Shown here: positions 1 to 8,739 of the stretch, piece after piece
Numbering within the stretch: the stretch's first letter is position 1
Layout of the letters: the number at the start of each line of letters is the position of its first letter
Assembly (NCBI RefSeq): GCF_011421635.1
Contig: NZ_WTLI01000002.1
Span: 186,347 to 250,346 of the forward strand
Length of the DNA stretch: 64,000 bases
Direction: 5' to 3'
Origin: Paenibacillus turpanensis
GTDB taxonomy: Bacteria > Bacillota > Bacilli > Paenibacillales > YIM-B00363
Made by a program: the position numbers and the translations under genes
The notes under the pieces: generated by a model
Seen by the model: the letters and a program-made list of their open reading frames with translations, nothing else
The model's database searches: none
Told to the model about the DNA's origin: nothing

Positions 1-459
1 TTTGGAAACGCGTGTACAAGCCGTACCGACCGCCCTTAAAATCGATCCATATCCAGTGCAGCGGCATAGGTTGCCGGAGAGCGCCTCCAGTACCTGCTCC
101 TGGTCGGGATTTGGCACAGCATCAAGCAGGGCCGCTGTCGAGATCACCATACCGGAGGTGCAGTAACCGCACTGAAATCCACCTTCCTGCAGAAAAGCCT
201 CTTGCACGGGATGCAGCTGTTCTCCTTCCGCCAAGCCTTCAATCGTTGTTACCCTCTTTCCGTCGCATTGATAGGCCATGGTAAGACAGGAATTGACCGG
301 CTTACCGTCCAGCAGTACCATACAAGAGCCGCAGCGCCCAATCTCGCAGGATAGCTTCGTGCCGGTCAGTGCAAGCTCTCCGCGTAAAAGGTCAATCAGC
401 CGCATCGTCTCCGACACCGTACACTGATACTTCTTTTCATTAATGAAAAAGGAAATCAC
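1..459 (-). CDS. pucE: Xanthine dehydrogenase 2Fe-2S subunit (partial, runs off left edge)
   Basis: Small iron-sulfur subunit of the molybdenum hydroxylase that oxidises hypoxanthine/xanthine to urate; it passes electrons from the Mo centre to FAD. The first 153 codons are visible, starting at a GTG behind a GGGGTGAGG ribosome binding site and 12 nt after the pucD stop. The N-terminal ferredoxin-like part carries C-E-I-G-R-C-G-S-C and a fourth Cys in VNSCLTM. The second cluster domain has C-G-Y-C and L-C-R-C-T-G-Y, the classic two-[2Fe-2S] arrangement. It is the last visible gene of a pucC-pucD-pucE unit and continues beyond base 1, so its length and downstream neighbours are unknown. The family call is firm; the exact substrate is inferred from the surrounding urate-degrading genes. 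Confidence 0.93.
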   Translation of the reverse strand, partial: MISFFINEKKYQCTVSETMRLIDLLRGELALTGTKLSCEIGRCGSCMVLLDGKPVNSCLTMAYQCDGKRVTTIEGLAEGEQLHPVQEAFLQEGGFQCGYCTSGMVISTAALLDAVPNPDQEQVLEALSGNLCRCTGYGSILRAVGTACTRVSK

Positions 460-471
460 AGCCCTCACCCC

Positions 472-2766
472 TTATGATGCATGCTCTGTCTTTTTCAGAT
501 CGAAGGGTCGCATCCCCGTCGTTCCGTCAAGCAGCTGTTCGGGACGAACTGGAAGGCGCTCTACCCAGACACCTACTGCTTGATGAATGGCTGCGGCAAT
601 CGCCGGAGCGAGTCCAATAGAGCCAATTTCGCCGATCCCGCGGGGCCCATAAAGATCGCCTTCCGGCAATTCCTCAATCGCCTCCACTTGAACCTCCAAC
701 GGGACATCCCGAATCGTGGGGATCAAATAGGAGTCTAAATTTTTGGTCAGGTATACTCCTTCTTCCATCACGGCATCTTCCGTTAATGCAAAACCAAGCG
801 CCATCCCGGCTCCACCCTCGATTTGCCCGACATATCCCATCGGATTCACGACCGGGCCGGCAGCGATAGCGTGATCGGTACGCAGGAGCTTGACTCGCCC
901 AGTCAGAAGGTTCACCTCCACCTCTGCTGCAACAGCCGCATAGGAATGCAAGTAATGACCCCCGAACACAGCGTCAGGGGTAACAGGAAAATCAAAACGC
1001 GATTCGGAGCGAATTTCCGCCTGTGACTTCCGGGCAAGCTCCGAATACGACAGAACACAGGCATCCTCATTCCAAATTCCTCCCGGCCCAAGCCGCAATG
1101 CTAATGCAGACATTTGCAGCACAGCGGCAGCCTCGCCCAGAAGCTTGGAGGTAAACTCTTCACGCATCCTCGTAAGCGCCATCCAAATCATCGTCGTGGT
1201 GCGCGAAGCGGTAGAGGACCCTGTATGCGGAACGCGAGCCGTATCTCCGATCACAACCGTAATATCGGTTTCCGTGCAGCCAAACACATCCTCCATCATT
1301 AGATATACGGCGGGAATCAAGCCTTGGCCAAACTCCTCGAATCCAAAGGCTGCCTCCAGCTTTCCATCCATCGTTAGACGAAGGCGACCACCTGCAGGAT
1401 CAAGCAGCCCATATCCGAAGCCAAATCCGTGCATGACGATCGCCGCCCCAACGCCTCTCCGCACCCAAGGCTCCTCCGGATCCAAGGACCCTTCCGCATT
1501 ACGGCCGGCCCATATCGCCGAACGCTCCATGGCCTCCCATACCTGCTCAGCGCCCTTTGTCGCTAAAATGGTATGACCTGTCGGCCCTTTATCCTCCGCT
1601 CTACGCAAGTTTAAGCGCCGAAATTTCCAAGGATCCATGCCAAGGCATTTTGCCAAACGATCCATTTGGCCCTCTACCGCAAAAATAACCTGATTCCCGC
1701 CGAAGCCGCGAAACTCCCCGGACATCCCGTTGTTAGTAAACACCGACGTCCCTTCTATTTTCACATTCGGAATCCGATAAGGACCCGACGCATGTTCCGT
1801 TGCGAAGGTGAGTACGGCGGGTCCCAGCGTAGAATATGGGCCTTTATCCGCAATAATCCGCGCCGTATGGGCAAGCAGCCTGCCATCGGAAGCGACGCCC
1901 GTCTTCATCGTAATTTTCATCGGATGGCGCTTGAGCCCCGCCCGAACCGATTCCCATCTCGAGTTATGCATCTTCACGGGCCTGCCCGTTGCAAGCGCCA
2001 ACAGCGCACCGTAAGGCTGCACATTCAATTCGTCCTTTCCTCCGAAGGAGCCGCCGATCGGAGAAGAGACTACGCGGATGCGTTCCTCCGGAATCGACAA
2101 AATACGAGACAGCTGCATGCGGTCCTTAAACGAATGCTGCGTTGCCGAATATACAGTTAAGCCGCTGCCGTCCGCCTCGGGTACAAATAGGCCGCCCTCC
2201 ATCTCCATATACGTGTGCATTTGACGAGGCGTATAATAGGTCGTTTCCACGACATAGGCACAGTGGGCAAACGCCGCTTCCGGGTCCCCATCCTCGTAAC
2301 GGGTGGATGCCGCAACATTGCCGCCCGCCTGCACCAGCGGGCTCTCCGGGCGAAGCGCCTCCTCCGGGTCGCCAACGATCGGAAGCGGCTCGTAGAGAAC
2401 CTCAATCAGCTCCAGCGCACGCTCCGCAATAGCTTCAGTCTCAGCAGCTACCGCAGCTACCGCGTCTCCCTCATAAAGCACGCGCTCCTTACAAAATACC
2501 GGCTGATCCGGTACCACGAGGCCAAAGCCGTTTAAGCCAGGGACATCTTCATGCGTTAGAACGGCCAGCACTCCCGGAAGCGCCTTGGCTTTGGATATGT
2601 CGACAGTAAGAATGAGGGCATGGGGATGCATGCTGCGGAGCACCTTACCGAACAGCATCTCCGGCGCAGTAAGATCGGTTAAATAGGACAGCGCGCCCTT
2701 TACCTTGTCTTCTCCATCTTGACGAACCCTCCAGCGAGCCGCGTAATTCTCCTTATTGACAAGCAT
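472..2766 (-). CDS. pucD: Xanthine dehydrogenase molybdopterin-binding subunit
   Basis: Large catalytic subunit (764 aa from the proposed start) that binds molybdopterin and hydroxylates the purine ring. Diagnostic stretches are GGSFGGKDELN, GEFRGFGGNQ, GSSTASRTTTM and GPRGIGEIGSIG, the last holding the catalytic Glu. The protein resembles Bacillus subtilis PucD along its whole length. The reading frame is open from 2820, overlapping the end of pucC, but an ATG at 2766 (MLVNKENY...) has a GGGGGCGGTG ribosome binding site, and PucD also begins near this residue, so I chose 2766. It sits between the FAD subunit gene pucC and the 2Fe-2S subunit gene pucE, giving a complete three-part enzyme. Maturation probably needs the PucA and PucB homologues at 16.3-17.9 kb. 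Confidence 0.95.
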   Translation of the reverse strand: MLVNKENYAARWRVRQDGEDKVKGALSYLTDLTAPEMLFGKVLRSMHPHALILTVDISKAKALPGVLAVLTHEDVPGLNGFGLVVPDQPVFCKERVLYEGDAVAAVAAETEAIAERALELIEVLYEPLPIVGDPEEALRPESPLVQAGGNVAASTRYEDGDPEAAFAHCAYVVETTYYTPRQMHTYMEMEGGLFVPEADGSGLTVYSATQHSFKDRMQLSRILSIPEERIRVVSSPIGGSFGGKDELNVQPYGALLALATGRPVKMHNSRWESVRAGLKRHPMKITMKTGVASDGRLLAHTARIIADKGPYSTLGPAVLTFATEHASGPYRIPNVKIEGTSVFTNNGMSGEFRGFGGNQVIFAVEGQMDRLAKCLGMDPWKFRRLNLRRAEDKGPTGHTILATKGAEQVWEAMERSAIWAGRNAEGSLDPEEPWVRRGVGAAIVMHGFGFGYGLLDPAGGRLRLTMDGKLEAAFGFEEFGQGLIPAVYLMMEDVFGCTETDITVVIGDTARVPHTGSSTASRTTTMIWMALTRMREEFTSKLLGEAAAVLQMSALALRLGPGGIWNEDACVLSYSELARKSQAEIRSESRFDFPVTPDAVFGGHYLHSYAAVAAEVEVNLLTGRVKLLRTDHAIAAGPVVNPMGYVGQIEGGAGMALGFALTEDAVMEEGVYLTKNLDSYLIPTIRDVPLEVQVEAIEELPEGDLYGPRGIGEIGSIGLAPAIAAAIHQAVGVWVERLPVRPEQLLDGTTGMRPFDLKKTEHAS

Positions 2767-2801
2767 CGTCACCGCCCCCATTCCATTATTTTTCGAAAAT
2801 C

Positions 2802-3728
2802 TTAAGCCAGCTCGCTCCATTCCGCTTTTCGCCTGGAGAGCTTAAGAAGCTCCGATGCCGCCAAGTTTGCCGCAACCTTCTTTCGATACGACGCGGGAGC
2901 AAAGGCATCTGATACCGGATCAAACGTGTCGACCATCGCGTGATAAACCGACGTGACCGCTTCTTCAGGTCTTCTTCCTTCCGCCGCACGCTCTACCTCA
3001 TGCAAACGTGTTACCTCGGTAGCTCCGCCGCCGGCAGCGAATCTAAGGTTTACTAAGCATCCGTGCTCATCCAAATTACCGGAAGCCGCCACGGTTACCA
3101 CAGAAGGGGTAAACGTCTCTCTGCGGCCGACCTTTTGATAAAATAACAATTCCGATTTTTGCTTCGATACAGGAACAATGATCTTTTCGATTAATACAGC
3201 TCCGCCCGGAGCCTGACTTCGTCCCTTCAGCCATGCTTCAAGCAAAAGCAGGCTTCTACCGCTTTCCGTCCAAACCACAACAGATGCTTCAGAAGCAAGA
3301 AGGGCGGGAATCGTATCCCCAATCAGCCATGCCACATTGCCTCCTATTGTCGCCATATTGCGAATCGACGGCGCACCTACAGAACGCGCAGCAGTGTAAA
3401 GCAGCGGAGAAGCGGCTTTTACGGCCGATGACAGCGTCAACTCCGACAAGGTCACACCCGCCCCAATGACGAGCTCCGTATCCGTAACAATGATCGTTTT
3501 CATCGCCGCAACCGAATCCAGCGAAATCAAATACGACGGCATCTCCGCAGCGCCGGATTCCCACTGATATCGCAAAAGCGTCGCACCAGACGAAAGCTTC
3601 GCGCCCTCTCCGAGAGTGCGCATCCACTTCCAAGCATCCTCGGGCGTATTTGGCCTGTATACCTTTGCTTCCCCTGGCGTACGCCCCGCTTCTTGCGGAA
3701 CCGCCTTCGATACTGCCTCGTGCTCCAT
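2802..3728 (-). CDS. pucC: Xanthine dehydrogenase FAD-binding subunit
   Basis: FAD subunit (308 aa) that takes electrons from the iron-sulfur subunit and passes them to the final acceptor. The CO-dehydrogenase flavoprotein fold is shown by the SSGATLL motif (about residues 46-52) and by RNMATIGGNVAW (about residues 120-133), which contact the FAD pyrophosphate and isoalloxazine. The ATG follows AAAGGGAGG with a 7-nt spacer. It is the first gene of the pucC-pucD-pucE unit, with a sigma-A-like promoter and a candidate PucR operator 85-125 nt upstream. The call depends on the conserved motif and on the gene order, which matches Bacillus puc genes. Confidence 0.92.
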   Translation of the reverse strand: MEHEAVSKAVPQEAGRTPGEAKVYRPNTPEDAWKWMRTLGEGAKLSSGATLLRYQWESGAAEMPSYLISLDSVAAMKTIIVTDTELVIGAGVTLSELTLSSAVKAASPLLYTAARSVGAPSIRNMATIGGNVAWLIGDTIPALLASEASVVVWTESGRSLLLLEAWLKGRSQAPGGAVLIEKIIVPVSKQKSELLFYQKVGRRETFTPSVVTVAASGNLDEHGCLVNLRFAAGGGATEVTRLHEVERAAEGRRPEEAVTSVYHAMVDTFDPVSDAFAPASYRKKVAANLAASELLKLSRRKAEWSELA

Positions 3729-3812
3729 TGTTCAACCTCCCTTTAATACGTCCGTCTTCGTTCCGGCTCAACTGCAGCCCTGATCCAAATGAACTCCGTA
3801 ATCTTTTTTAAT

Positions 3813-3841
3813 ACTATACTTCTATGTAAAATGCATGTAAA
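3813..3841 (-). promoter_or_regulatory. Sigma-A-like promoter of pucCDE
   Basis: On the minus strand, TTTACA (3841-3836) and TATAGT (3818-3813) are separated by exactly 17 nt, each 5/6 to consensus. The predicted start of transcription is near 3806, about 78 nt before the pucC ATG. The -35 box is also the right half of the candidate PucR palindrome at 3836-3852. Confidence 0.6.
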
Positions 3842-3852
3842 TATATCTAACA
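3836..3852. promoter_or_regulatory. Candidate PucR operator, site A
   Basis: Plus strand TGTAAATATATCTAACA; minus strand TGTTAGATATATTTACA. It is one of three related 17-bp palindromes that lie in front of the purine transcription units (the others are at 16004-16020 and 19654-19670). Its centre is about 38 nt upstream of the predicted pucC transcription start, overlapping the -35 box. That it binds PucR is inferred. Confidence 0.5.
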
Positions 3853-3963
3853 TCTTTTTGTGCACGAAAACAAAAACCAGATCCAGCGTTTGTGCCGACG
3901 CAACCAATACACTTGCAGCGAAGAAAAAACGGCTACTCGTCTGGAACACGATCTCGCCAAACC

Positions 3964-3989
3964 AAAAAAAAGCCGGAACGTGTCCGGCT
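3964..3989 (-). terminator. Rho-independent terminator of the ureide operon
   Basis: Stem AGCCGGA/TCCGGCT with loop CACGT, followed on the minus strand by eight T. It lies 23 nt after the stop of the CHR transporter gene and marks the end of the long operon that begins at 15934. pucCDE then starts from its own promoter. Confidence 0.8.
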
Positions 3990-4011
3990 GCGATAAAATC
4001 AAATGTATGGA

Positions 4012-4557
4012 TTACGGCCTGAGAAAAAGCGCGCCTACAACCAATGCCCCCATGATCCCCCATACCGCAGGAAGCTGAAGATAATGAACCATAATAAAAA
4101 ACGCTGCGGCGATCAAAAACGGCAAATACGGCACAGCGCCCTGTACAGGCGCGAAAGCATATTTCACAAAATCAAAGGCCAGCATGGCCAGCATAATAAA
4201 GATGACAGGCTGGATCCCCCGAACCATGCCCTTTACCACCGGGTTCGCTTCCAGCCGGTGCAGTACCCCCGACAATGCGATCATAAGCAGCGCTGTAGGC
4301 AGTACCACAGCCGTCAAAGCCGCTGCTGCGCCTCCCCACCCCGCAACCTTGAAGCCGATAAACGCCGCCAGCTTCGTCGCGATCGGCCCGGGAAACGCAT
4401 TGGCAAACGCAAGCGTACTGCCAAACTCCTCTGTTGTCATCCACTTGTATTTATCGACGACCTGCGTTTCGTACAGCGGAATAATGGAGGGTCCGCCGCC
4501 ATATCCAAGCAGTGTCGCCGTACCAAACGACCAGAACAACTTCCACAGCTCCAGCAT
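4012..4557 (-). CDS. Half-size CHR (chromate transporter family) membrane protein
   Basis: A 181-aa integral membrane protein of the short-chain CHR family. The family signatures FGTATLLGYGGGPSIIPL (residues 11-28) and AFANAFPGPIATKLAAFIG are present, followed by about four further hydrophobic segments. Short CHR proteins are normally encoded as adjacent pairs that form one transporter. Here no partner is seen: the gene starts 7 nt after the GGT-like gene, is last in the operon, and is followed directly by a terminator. Its place in a ureide operon suggests export or uptake of an anion such as oxalate or oxamate rather than chromate; this is inference only. Confidence 0.85.
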   Translation of the reverse strand: MLELWKLFWSFGTATLLGYGGGPSIIPLYETQVVDKYKWMTTEEFGSTLAFANAFPGPIATKLAAFIGFKVAGWGGAAAALTAVVLPTALLMIALSGVLHRLEANPVVKGMVRGIQPVIFIMLAMLAFDFVKYAFAPVQGAVPYLPFLIAAAFFIMVHYLQLPAVWGIMGALVVGALFLRP

Positions 4558-4564
4558 CCCTGTC

Positions 4565-6169
4565 TCACCACCCGATCGCCATGCCGTCGCCGCGCGGATC
4601 AGCTGCGCCGGACAGCATTCCGTTGTCTTCGATCAAAATCGCCTGAGCCTGCCCCATGACCCCGTCCCATTCGGCAACCGTCTCGACCCGATGTCCCCGG
4701 CGGCGGAGCCGAACAAGCGTCTCCAGAGGAAGCCTGTTCTCCAGCTTAAGCTCATCTGCGTCCTCCCCCCAGGTTCTACCGTATACCCAGCGCGGTAAGC
4801 CAATCGCCTCCTGCACCGAGCAGCCGTAATCCAAAACGGCCGTCAGCAGCGACAGCGACGTTTGAGGCTGACCCTCGCCCCCTTGGGTTCCGCACAGCAA
4901 ATAAGGCTTTCCACTCTTCAGCACCATCCCGGGCATCAGCGTATGAAACGACCGTTTATGCGGCTCCAAGGTATTCGGATGAAGGGGGTCCAGCGAAAAG
5001 AAAGAACCGCGGTTTTGCAGCACAATCCCCGTCCCGCCAGCAGAGTAAGCGGAACCGAAGTCGAAGTATAAACTTTGAATAAACGACACCGCATTACCTT
5101 CCCGGTCAACCACAGCCGCATAAGCGGTATCCTGCCCCATGGCCATCGAGGTGACCGGAGCGGCATGAGCGCCTTTTCCAAACAAATCGAGCTTCGCCCA
5201 CTTTTGTGCGGCATACTCCTTCGAAAGCAGCTCATCGAGCGGCGCAGGATGAAACTTCGGGTCGGTTACGTATAGATCGCGGTCCTGAAACGCAGCCTTG
5301 ATCACCTCGGTCATCACATGGAAAAAGGCGTCGGATGATCTGGGCAGTGCAGACACATCCATGTTTTCCAGCATATTCATCATGAGCAGCAGCGAAACAC
5401 CCTGCGAGTTCGGCGGCATTTGCATAATCCGGTATCCGCGGTAATCGACTCCGACCGGCTCAACCCACTCCCCATGATGATCGACAAAATCGTCTTCACG
5501 TAAGAAACCGCCGCTCTCATGAACGGAACGTACGATTGCCCGCATCAGCTCCCCTTCGTAGAAAGCGCGGCGCCCCTGAGCGGACACCTGTTGAAGAGAA
5601 GCCGCCAGCTCCGGCAATACCGCCCGCTCGCCCTCGCCCAGCAGCTGTCCGCCCTTGGCAACCCATAACTTAGCGAGCGAACGGTCAGCTCGGATCAAAC
5701 GCTCATCCTTGGCTATCCAATACGCCAGGTTACGCGAAACGGGAAAACCGCCTTCCGCATATGCGATCGCCGGCTGCAGCAGCCGAGCCCATGGCAGCCT
5801 ACCGTAACGGGACCACACCTCCCACCACGCATCTACCATGCCGGGGACCGTGATTGCGCTGAGCGGTCCCCGCTGCGGAATTGACTGATGCCCCAATGCC
5901 GCGAATCTTTCCCTAGTGGCTAGTCCCGCTGCGCCGCCGCTTCCGTTATAACCGATCACCTTCCCTTCCTGCGCCGGATACATCAGAAAAAAAGCGTCGC
6001 CGCCAAGCCCCGTCATATGAGGATAAACGACCGCTAGGACAGCGCTGACCGCTACAGCGGCGTCAAACGCATTGCCCCCCTCTTGAATGATGGAAAAGCC
6101 AACACTGCTGGCCAAATAATGCGGCGTGGCCACCATTCCATCGGCACCCCTTGGCATCGCATTCAGCAT
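4565..6169 (-). CDS. Gamma-glutamyltransferase-family hydrolase, candidate oxamate amidohydrolase
   Basis: N-terminal-nucleophile hydrolase of 534 aa. The autoprocessing threonine is retained as Thr348 in GQDTAYAAVVD, aligned with the TTHYSVVD site of E. coli GGT; N-terminal signatures EGGNAFDAAVAVSAVL and HMTGLGGDAFFL are clear. There is no signal peptide, unlike secreted GGTs, so it should act in the cytoplasm. It overlaps the end of the ureidoglycine aminotransferase gene by 7 nt. In Klebsiella the GGT homologue HpxW hydrolyses oxamate to oxalate and ammonia late in urate breakdown, and the aminotransferase next door would produce oxalurate, the precursor of oxamate. The HpxW-like role is therefore a context inference. 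The GGT family itself is certain; a glutathione or glutamyl-peptide hydrolase remains possible. Confidence 0.85.
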   Translation of the reverse strand: MLNAMPRGADGMVATPHYLASSVGFSIIQEGGNAFDAAVAVSAVLAVVYPHMTGLGGDAFFLMYPAQEGKVIGYNGSGGAAGLATRERFAALGHQSIPQRGPLSAITVPGMVDAWWEVWSRYGRLPWARLLQPAIAYAEGGFPVSRNLAYWIAKDERLIRADRSLAKLWVAKGGQLLGEGERAVLPELAASLQQVSAQGRRAFYEGELMRAIVRSVHESGGFLREDDFVDHHGEWVEPVGVDYRGYRIMQMPPNSQGVSLLLMMNMLENMDVSALPRSSDAFFHVMTEVIKAAFQDRDLYVTDPKFHPAPLDELLSKEYAAQKWAKLDLFGKGAHAAPVTSMAMGQDTAYAAVVDREGNAVSFIQSLYFDFGSAYSAGGTGIVLQNRGSFFSLDPLHPNTLEPHKRSFHTLMPGMVLKSGKPYLLCGTQGGEGQPQTSLSLLTAVLDYGCSVQEAIGLPRWVYGRTWGEDADELKLENRLPLETLVRLRRRGHRVETVAEWDGVMGQAQAILIEDNGMLSGAADPRGDGMAIGW

Positions 6170-7401
6170 AACTCCGCCCCCCTCCGGTCAAATACCACCA
6201 ACGCAGCCTGTACCGCGTCCCCAGCCTGCACTCTGCCGCCTTGATGAATCAGAGCCGCTTCCAGCGCCCCGAGCACATGCAGCACATTTTTTTCACTGCA
6301 GCTGTAGCCCATGGTGCCGATGCGCCAAATCCGGCCTTTTAGCGGACCAAAGGAGCTGGCAATTTCGATGCCGAATCGGGTCAGCAGCATGAAACGGACG
6401 GCTTCCCCATCGACACCCTCCGGAATCTCGATGCAAGCCACCACCGGAAGCTTGCTGGTACGCGAGCCAAACAGCGTAAGCCCCATGGCCTCCAAGCCTG
6501 CGGCGAGCGCTTCGCCGTTTTGCTTGTGGCGGGCAAAGCGAGCTTCAAGCCCCTCGTCCAAAGCAATTCGCAAGCCTTCGCGAAGCGCATACAGCATCGA
6601 CGTTGCCTCGGTATGATGGTTGAGCCGCTCCGGGCTCCAATAATCTTGAAGCTGGGACAAGTCCAAATAATTGCTTTGTATCGGACGGAACCGCGACGGG
6701 ACATGTTCGGTCCGCAGCCCGCGCTCCACCCGCTTGCGCCGAAGCAGCTTCGCTTCTGCACGTTCGTTATAAGTAAGCGGCGCCATACCCGACGGCACAG
6801 ATAAGCATTTTTGTGTGCCGCCCACCACAGCGTCGAGCATCCATGCATCTGTGTCAACCGGGACACCACCGATCGTGGCAACTGCATCTACGACAAGCAG
6901 CACCCCGAGCTCCCGGCAGGCGCGGCCAATCTCCTTCAGCGGCTGCAGCTGTCCAGTCGAGGTTTCCCCGTGAACAATCGCCACCAAGGCCGGGCATTCT
7001 CTTTTTATTGCGGAAATAACTTGCTCGGGATCGAACACCCCGCCCCATTCGGTTTCCAGCGTCACCACCTGTGCGCCGCAGCGTTCGGCAATCTCGACAA
7101 GCAAATGACCGAACCGACCGTAAATCGGCACCAGCACCTTGTCACCCGGCTCGATCAAGCCAAGAAGCGCCGCTTCCAACCCTGAACGTGAGGTGCCGTC
7201 CACCGGATAAGACCATCGGTTTTCAGTCTGAAACAGCTCACGAAGCATTTCCATCGTTTCGTTCATTAATGCGGTAAATGCCGGGTCAAACTGTCCGAGA
7301 ATCGGCATCGACATCGCTCTCAGCACACGGGGGTCTACCTCCACCGGCCCTGGAGTCATAATCGTTCGCGGCGGCGGATTTAAATCGTTATATCGTTTCA
7401 T
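6163..7401 (-). CDS. pucG: (S)-ureidoglycine-glyoxylate aminotransferase
   Basis: PLP-dependent class V aminotransferase (412 aa) that transfers the amino group of ureidoglycine to glyoxylate, giving oxalurate and glycine, in the cytoplasm. Features are MTPGPVEVDPRVL near the N-terminus, the substrate-loop motif VDGTSRSGLEA, HGETSTGQLQPL, DAVATIGG and the PLP lysine in VVGGTQKCLSVP. The frame is open to 7560, but the ATG at 7401 follows AGGTGGAGGAGGACAGCA and gives a protein of PucG length. It overlaps the end of the allantoate amidohydrolase gene by 14 nt, consistent with coupled translation. Serine-pyruvate or alanine-glyoxylate aminotransferase is the alternative by family, but the ureide neighbours favour PucG. 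Confidence 0.88.
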   Translation of the reverse strand: MKRYNDLNPPPRTIMTPGPVEVDPRVLRAMSMPILGQFDPAFTALMNETMEMLRELFQTENRWSYPVDGTSRSGLEAALLGLIEPGDKVLVPIYGRFGHLLVEIAERCGAQVVTLETEWGGVFDPEQVISAIKRECPALVAIVHGETSTGQLQPLKEIGRACRELGVLLVVDAVATIGGVPVDTDAWMLDAVVGGTQKCLSVPSGMAPLTYNERAEAKLLRRKRVERGLRTEHVPSRFRPIQSNYLDLSQLQDYWSPERLNHHTEATSMLYALREGLRIALDEGLEARFARHKQNGEALAAGLEAMGLTLFGSRTSKLPVVACIEIPEGVDGEAVRFMLLTRFGIEIASSFGPLKGRIWRIGTMGYSCSEKNVLHVLGALEAALIHQGGRVQAGDAVQAALVVFDRRGAELC

Positions 7402-8686
7402 TGCTGTCCTCCTCCACCTTGTAGCCCATTCGATACATCGTTTCAGCCAGCAAGCAAGCACCCAGCGCCAGTTGACCGGCATCCGTATATTCATCCGGAT
7501 GATGGCTGATTCCGTCCCTGCTTGGAACAAACAGCATTGCCGCGGGACACACTCTTGCAAAGATCATCGCATCATGCCCGGCACCGCTGCTCATAAGCCG
7601 GTAATCCACGCCTTCATCGCGGCATACTGCCTCCCACTTCCGAACCAGCCCGCTATCCATCGGTACGGGCGCGACGCTCAGCGATTCCTGCCAGCTGACT
7701 ACAACCCCGCGATCCGCCGCGATACGATTGAAGCCGGTCGCGGTTTCCACGGCAAAGCGATGCAGGGCATCTCGGGCAGAGTGCCGGATGTCCACGGTAA
7801 ACTCTACTCGTCCCGGAATCACATTGCCCACACCCGGAAGCGTCCGCAAAGAGCCGACTGTAGCTACAAGCCCCTCTTCCGATCTGCGCGCCCGCTCCTC
7901 CAGCCAAAGTATCATCTCGCACGCAGCAGTCAGTGCGTCCTTTCGCAGCTTCATCGGGGTCGTACCGGCATGATTCGCGCAACCCTCCACAGCAACGACC
8001 GCGCGGATTTGCCCGACAATCGACGTCACGATACCGATGCTGCGGCCTTCCGCCTCCAGCACGCCCCCCTGCTCAATATGCAGCTCAATGAAGGCATAGG
8101 GTGCTTCACGCCGGCCCCGACGCTCCAGACCGGTGACATAGTCACCATTCGGTCCGAACCCGCACGAAGCCATCGCTTCCGCTAGAGTCAGCCCTTTCGC
8201 ATCGTACAAACTCTCTGCCGCACCGAAACGCTCCGCATTTCTCTCCGGCTCATCGTATGCAGCTGCGTATTCGGAGCCCCAAAACACAGTCGGAAAACGG
8301 CTGCCCTCCTCCTCGCACAAGGAAACAACCTCCAGGGAGCGCCGCGGCCGGCCGTAACGAGCCTGTAAAGCCTCTAAAGCAAGGATTCCTGCAACGATTC
8401 CGTATGCCCCGTCGTACATTCCTCCCTGCACAACGGTATCAACGTGGGAGCCGGTCAAGACAGGCCGCAAACTGCGGTCTGTTCCTTCAAGTGTGCCGTA
8501 CAAATTACCGACCTCGTCATAACGTACGCGTAAACCAGCCGACTCCATTCTCCCGGCTAAGTAGCGCTGTGCTGCCAGCCATGACTCATCATACAGCAAA
8601 CGGGTTACACCGCCTCCAGGATGAGCGCCGAACCGGGCTAGACAGTTTATCTCTTCAGCGATCCGATGCGTATCGATCCCGATCAT
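7388..8686 (-). CDS. pucF: Allantoate amidohydrolase (M20 family)
   Basis: Metal-dependent M20 amidohydrolase (432 aa) that opens allantoate to ureidoglycine, CO2 and ammonia. Metal-site residues are visible in GSHVDTVVQGGMYDGAYG, LCEEEGSRFP, IELHIEQGGVLE and SGAGHDAMIF, the pattern of the allantoate/N-carbamoyl-amino-acid hydrolase group. The start is the ATG at 8686 after GGGGAGGGG; a longer frame to 8728 has no good ribosome site. It sits between HIU hydrolase and PucG. Ureidoglycolate or N-carbamoyl-L-amino acid hydrolase would be the family alternatives, but the context supports allantoate. Confidence 0.9.
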   Translation of the reverse strand: MIGIDTHRIAEEINCLARFGAHPGGGVTRLLYDESWLAAQRYLAGRMESAGLRVRYDEVGNLYGTLEGTDRSLRPVLTGSHVDTVVQGGMYDGAYGIVAGILALEALQARYGRPRRSLEVVSLCEEEGSRFPTVFWGSEYAAAYDEPERNAERFGAAESLYDAKGLTLAEAMASCGFGPNGDYVTGLERRGRREAPYAFIELHIEQGGVLEAEGRSIGIVTSIVGQIRAVVAVEGCANHAGTTPMKLRKDALTAACEMILWLEERARRSEEGLVATVGSLRTLPGVGNVIPGRVEFTVDIRHSARDALHRFAVETATGFNRIAADRGVVVSWQESLSVAPVPMDSGLVRKWEAVCRDEGVDYRLMSSGAGHDAMIFARVCPAAMLFVPSRDGISHHPDEYTDAGQLALGACLLAETMYRMGYKVEEDSNETI

Positions 8687-8739
8687 ATGACCCCTCCCCG
8701 ATGCGATGTGCGCCAACGCCATCTCCATTTGCAGGAGAC

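Noticed and set aside
3743-4063. Minus-strand 106-aa open frame between pucC and the CHR gene
   Set aside because: It spans a clear terminator and the pucC promoter/operator, has no ribosome site, and encodes no recognisable pattern.
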